Source: Umezawaea sp049997955 | Lineage (GTDB): Bacteria; Actinomycetota; Actinomycetes; Mycobacteriales; Pseudonocardiaceae | Direction of reading: 5' to 3' | Length of the DNA: 64,000 nucleotides | Assembly (NCBI GenBank): GCA_049997955.1 | Contig: JAEBDY010000008.1 | Coordinates: forward strand, 124,001-188,000 | In this document: positions 62,785 through 64,000 of the stretch, piece by piece | Layout of the letters: each line of letters opens with the position of its first letter | Position numbering within the stretch: position 1 is the stretch's first letter | Notes under the pieces: generated by a model | Seen by the model: only the letters and a program-made list of their open reading frames with translations | Databases searched by the model: none | Told to the model about the DNA's origin: nothing | Made by a program: the position numbers and the translations under genes

Positions 62785-64000
62785 CTTCAAGGACTTCGCA
62801 CCGAGGCAGAGGTTCCGCTCGAACGTCGCGCTGTCGCCGGACGGCCGGTTCACGGCCTACGCGGCCAACGCCGACGGGCAGCACAACCTCTACGTGACGC
62901 CGGTTTCCGGCGGGGAGACGCGCAAGCTCACGCACTACGAGCACAACGCGGTCCGCCAGATCGCCTGGTCGCCGGACGGGAGGTCGCTGCTGTACACGGC
63001 GGACTTCCAGGGCAACGAGCAGTTCCAGCTCTACCTGGTCGATGCCGACGGCGGCGAGCCCAGGCCGTTGACCGACACGTCGGACCGCCAGCACGTGCTC
63101 GGCGCGAACGTGTTCGAGACCAGCTCGATCACGCCGTTCACCCCGGACGGCGCCGCGGTGGTCTACGCGGGCAACGACCGGGACGCCACGCTTCAGGACC
63201 TGCTGATCCAGGACCTCGGCACCGGCGCGGTCCGCCGGATCGAGGCCACCGAGGGCACGATGCTGCACGCCGCGTCCGTGTCGCCGGACGGGCGGTGGCT
63301 GCTCGTCTCGGGCTTCCACAACAACGGCGACAACGACCTGGCGCTGGTCGACCTGCACGAGCCGGACGCGCCGCTGTGGATCATCACCGCGCACGAGGGC
63401 AGGCGCCTGCACGTGCCCGGCCCGTGGTCGGCGGACTCGTCCGGCTTCCACGTGCGGCACGACACCGGTGGCGAGTTCCTCGCGCTCGGCCGGTACTCGC
63501 TGGCCACCGGCGCGATCACCGACCTGGTGACCCCGCCGTGGGACGTGGAGCAGGTGGCGACCTCCGGCGCCACGACGGTGTGGACGGTGAACGAGGACGG
63601 CGTCTCCCGGCTGTTCGCGCGGCGCGACGACGCCCTGCTGGTCCTGCCCGAGCTGCCCGCCGGGGTGATCGGCTCGTTGACGGTGGTCGGGGACGTGGTG
63701 GCGTTCCTGCTCACCACCGGCACCCGGCCGACCGAGGTGGTCGCGCTGGACCTGGGCACCGGCGAGCTGCGCCACCTCACGGACAGCGCCCCGACCGTCG
63801 CGGTCGCGTTCGTGGAGCCGCGGCTGGTCCGCTACCCGACCCACGACGGCCGCGAGATCCCGGCGTGGCTCTACCGCCCGCACGGCGACGGCGTGCGGGG
63901 CGTGGTGGTCTCCATCCACGGCGGCCCCGAGGCGCAGGAGCGGCCGCTGTACAACTACGCCGGGCTCTACCAGTACCTGCTGTCCCAGGGGGTCGCGGTG
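62777..64000 (+). CDS. Prolyl oligopeptidase family S9 peptidase, N-terminal part (runs off right edge)
   Basis: 408 residues visible from ATG 62777 (GGGGGAGAGA upstream). The N-terminal beta-propeller has repeated blades (VALSPDGRFTAYAAN, IAWSPDGRSLLYTAD, ASVSPDGRWLLVSG), followed by the start of the alpha/beta-hydrolase domain (IPAWLYRPHGDGVRGVVVSIHGGPEAQERP). The catalytic Ser, Asp and His would lie past the edge. It cleaves short peptides in the cytoplasm; acylaminoacyl-peptidase activity is also possible. Confidence 0.9.
   Translation, partial: MADFKDFAPRQRFRSNVALSPDGRFTAYAANADGQHNLYVTPVSGGETRKLTHYEHNAVRQIAWSPDGRSLLYTADFQGNEQFQLYLVDADGGEPRPLTDTSDRQHVLGANVFETSSITPFTPDGAAVVYAGNDRDATLQDLLIQDLGTGAVRRIEATEGTMLHAASVSPDGRWLLVSGFHNNGDNDLALVDLHEPDAPLWIITAHEGRRLHVPGPWSADSSGFHVRHDTGGEFLALGRYSLATGAITDLVTPPWDVEQVATSGATTVWTVNEDGVSRLFARRDDALLVLPELPAGVIGSLTVVGDVVAFLLTTGTRPTEVVALDLGTGELRHLTDSAPTVAVAFVEPRLVRYPTHDGREIPAWLYRPHGDGVRGVVVSIHGGPEAQERPLYNYAGLYQYLLSQGVAV

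Overview
The window is high-GC, densely packed and operonic, with many GTG starts and ATGA or GTGA stop/start overlaps. Together with a SARP regulator, a mycothiol-nitroreductase-type protein, a DmdR-type iron box and chitin-degradation genes, this points to a filamentous actinomycete. Pseudonocardiaceae (Lentzea, Saccharothrix or Actinosynnema type) is my inference, not something the sequence proves. No rRNA, tRNA, CRISPR array or intact insertion sequence was seen.

Left half (1 to about 31,250): a large specialised-metabolite gene cluster. It opens with the N-terminal 530 residues of an indigoidine-synthetase-like NRPS (adenylation code read as DAWQFGLIN). A minus-strand operon follows: serine acetyltransferase, CysK-like beta-substitution enzyme, two ATP-grasp ligases and an MFS exporter. 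Next come a second exporter, a 1,039-residue SARP/NB-ARC/TPR regulator, a secreted protein made almost wholly of DTHW repeats, an ornithine-cyclodeaminase-family protein, a zinc-ribbon/HTH pair, and a plus-strand run. That run holds two more ATP-grasp ligases, a third MFS exporter, two aminotransferases, a DsbA-fold protein, the p-aminophenylalanine genes (chorismate mutase, ADC synthase with the PIKGT lysine, prephenate-dehydrogenase type), an AMP-forming ligase, a dedicated DAHP synthase, and a CreE-like/CreD-like pair expected to make nitrite from aspartate. The most economical reading is a pathway that builds an aryl amine (4-aminophenylpyruvate or 4-aminophenylalanine), generates nitrous acid from aspartate, joins them with a CreM-like ligase into a diazo or other N-N species, and adds amino acids with ATP-grasp ligases. 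The product cannot be named from sequence. The right edge is a strong terminator near 31,250.

Middle (31,250 to 43,700): a secreted S15-type peptidase, an unknown protein, a YtcJ-type amidohydrolase, an iron-box-controlled formyltransferase of hydroxamate-siderophore type, a secreted HNH nuclease, an AraC remnant ending in a 24-bp perfect palindrome, an ArsR/SRPBCC operon with two operator dyads, a coiled-coil protein, a CYTH-CHAD protein and a GH20 hexosaminidase behind a DasR-like site. Two copies of a 113-115 bp structured element, at 34,183 and 43,344, keep the same fold through compensatory base changes and lie beyond gene 3' ends.

Right part (43,700 to 64,000): DUF779 with an aldehyde dehydrogenase and its GAF/winged-helix regulator, then a duplicated aldehyde dehydrogenase/regulator pair whose dehydrogenase has lost its catalytic residues. 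After these come an AA10 lytic polysaccharide monooxygenase, DUF402, a kinase-like protein without a P-loop, a small membrane protein, a YidC/Oxa1 insertase, a fatty-acid desaturase, a PucR regulator facing a proline-catabolism operon, DUF1963, a large NTPase/TPR protein, and an HTH regulator coupled to an S9 peptidase cut by the window edge.
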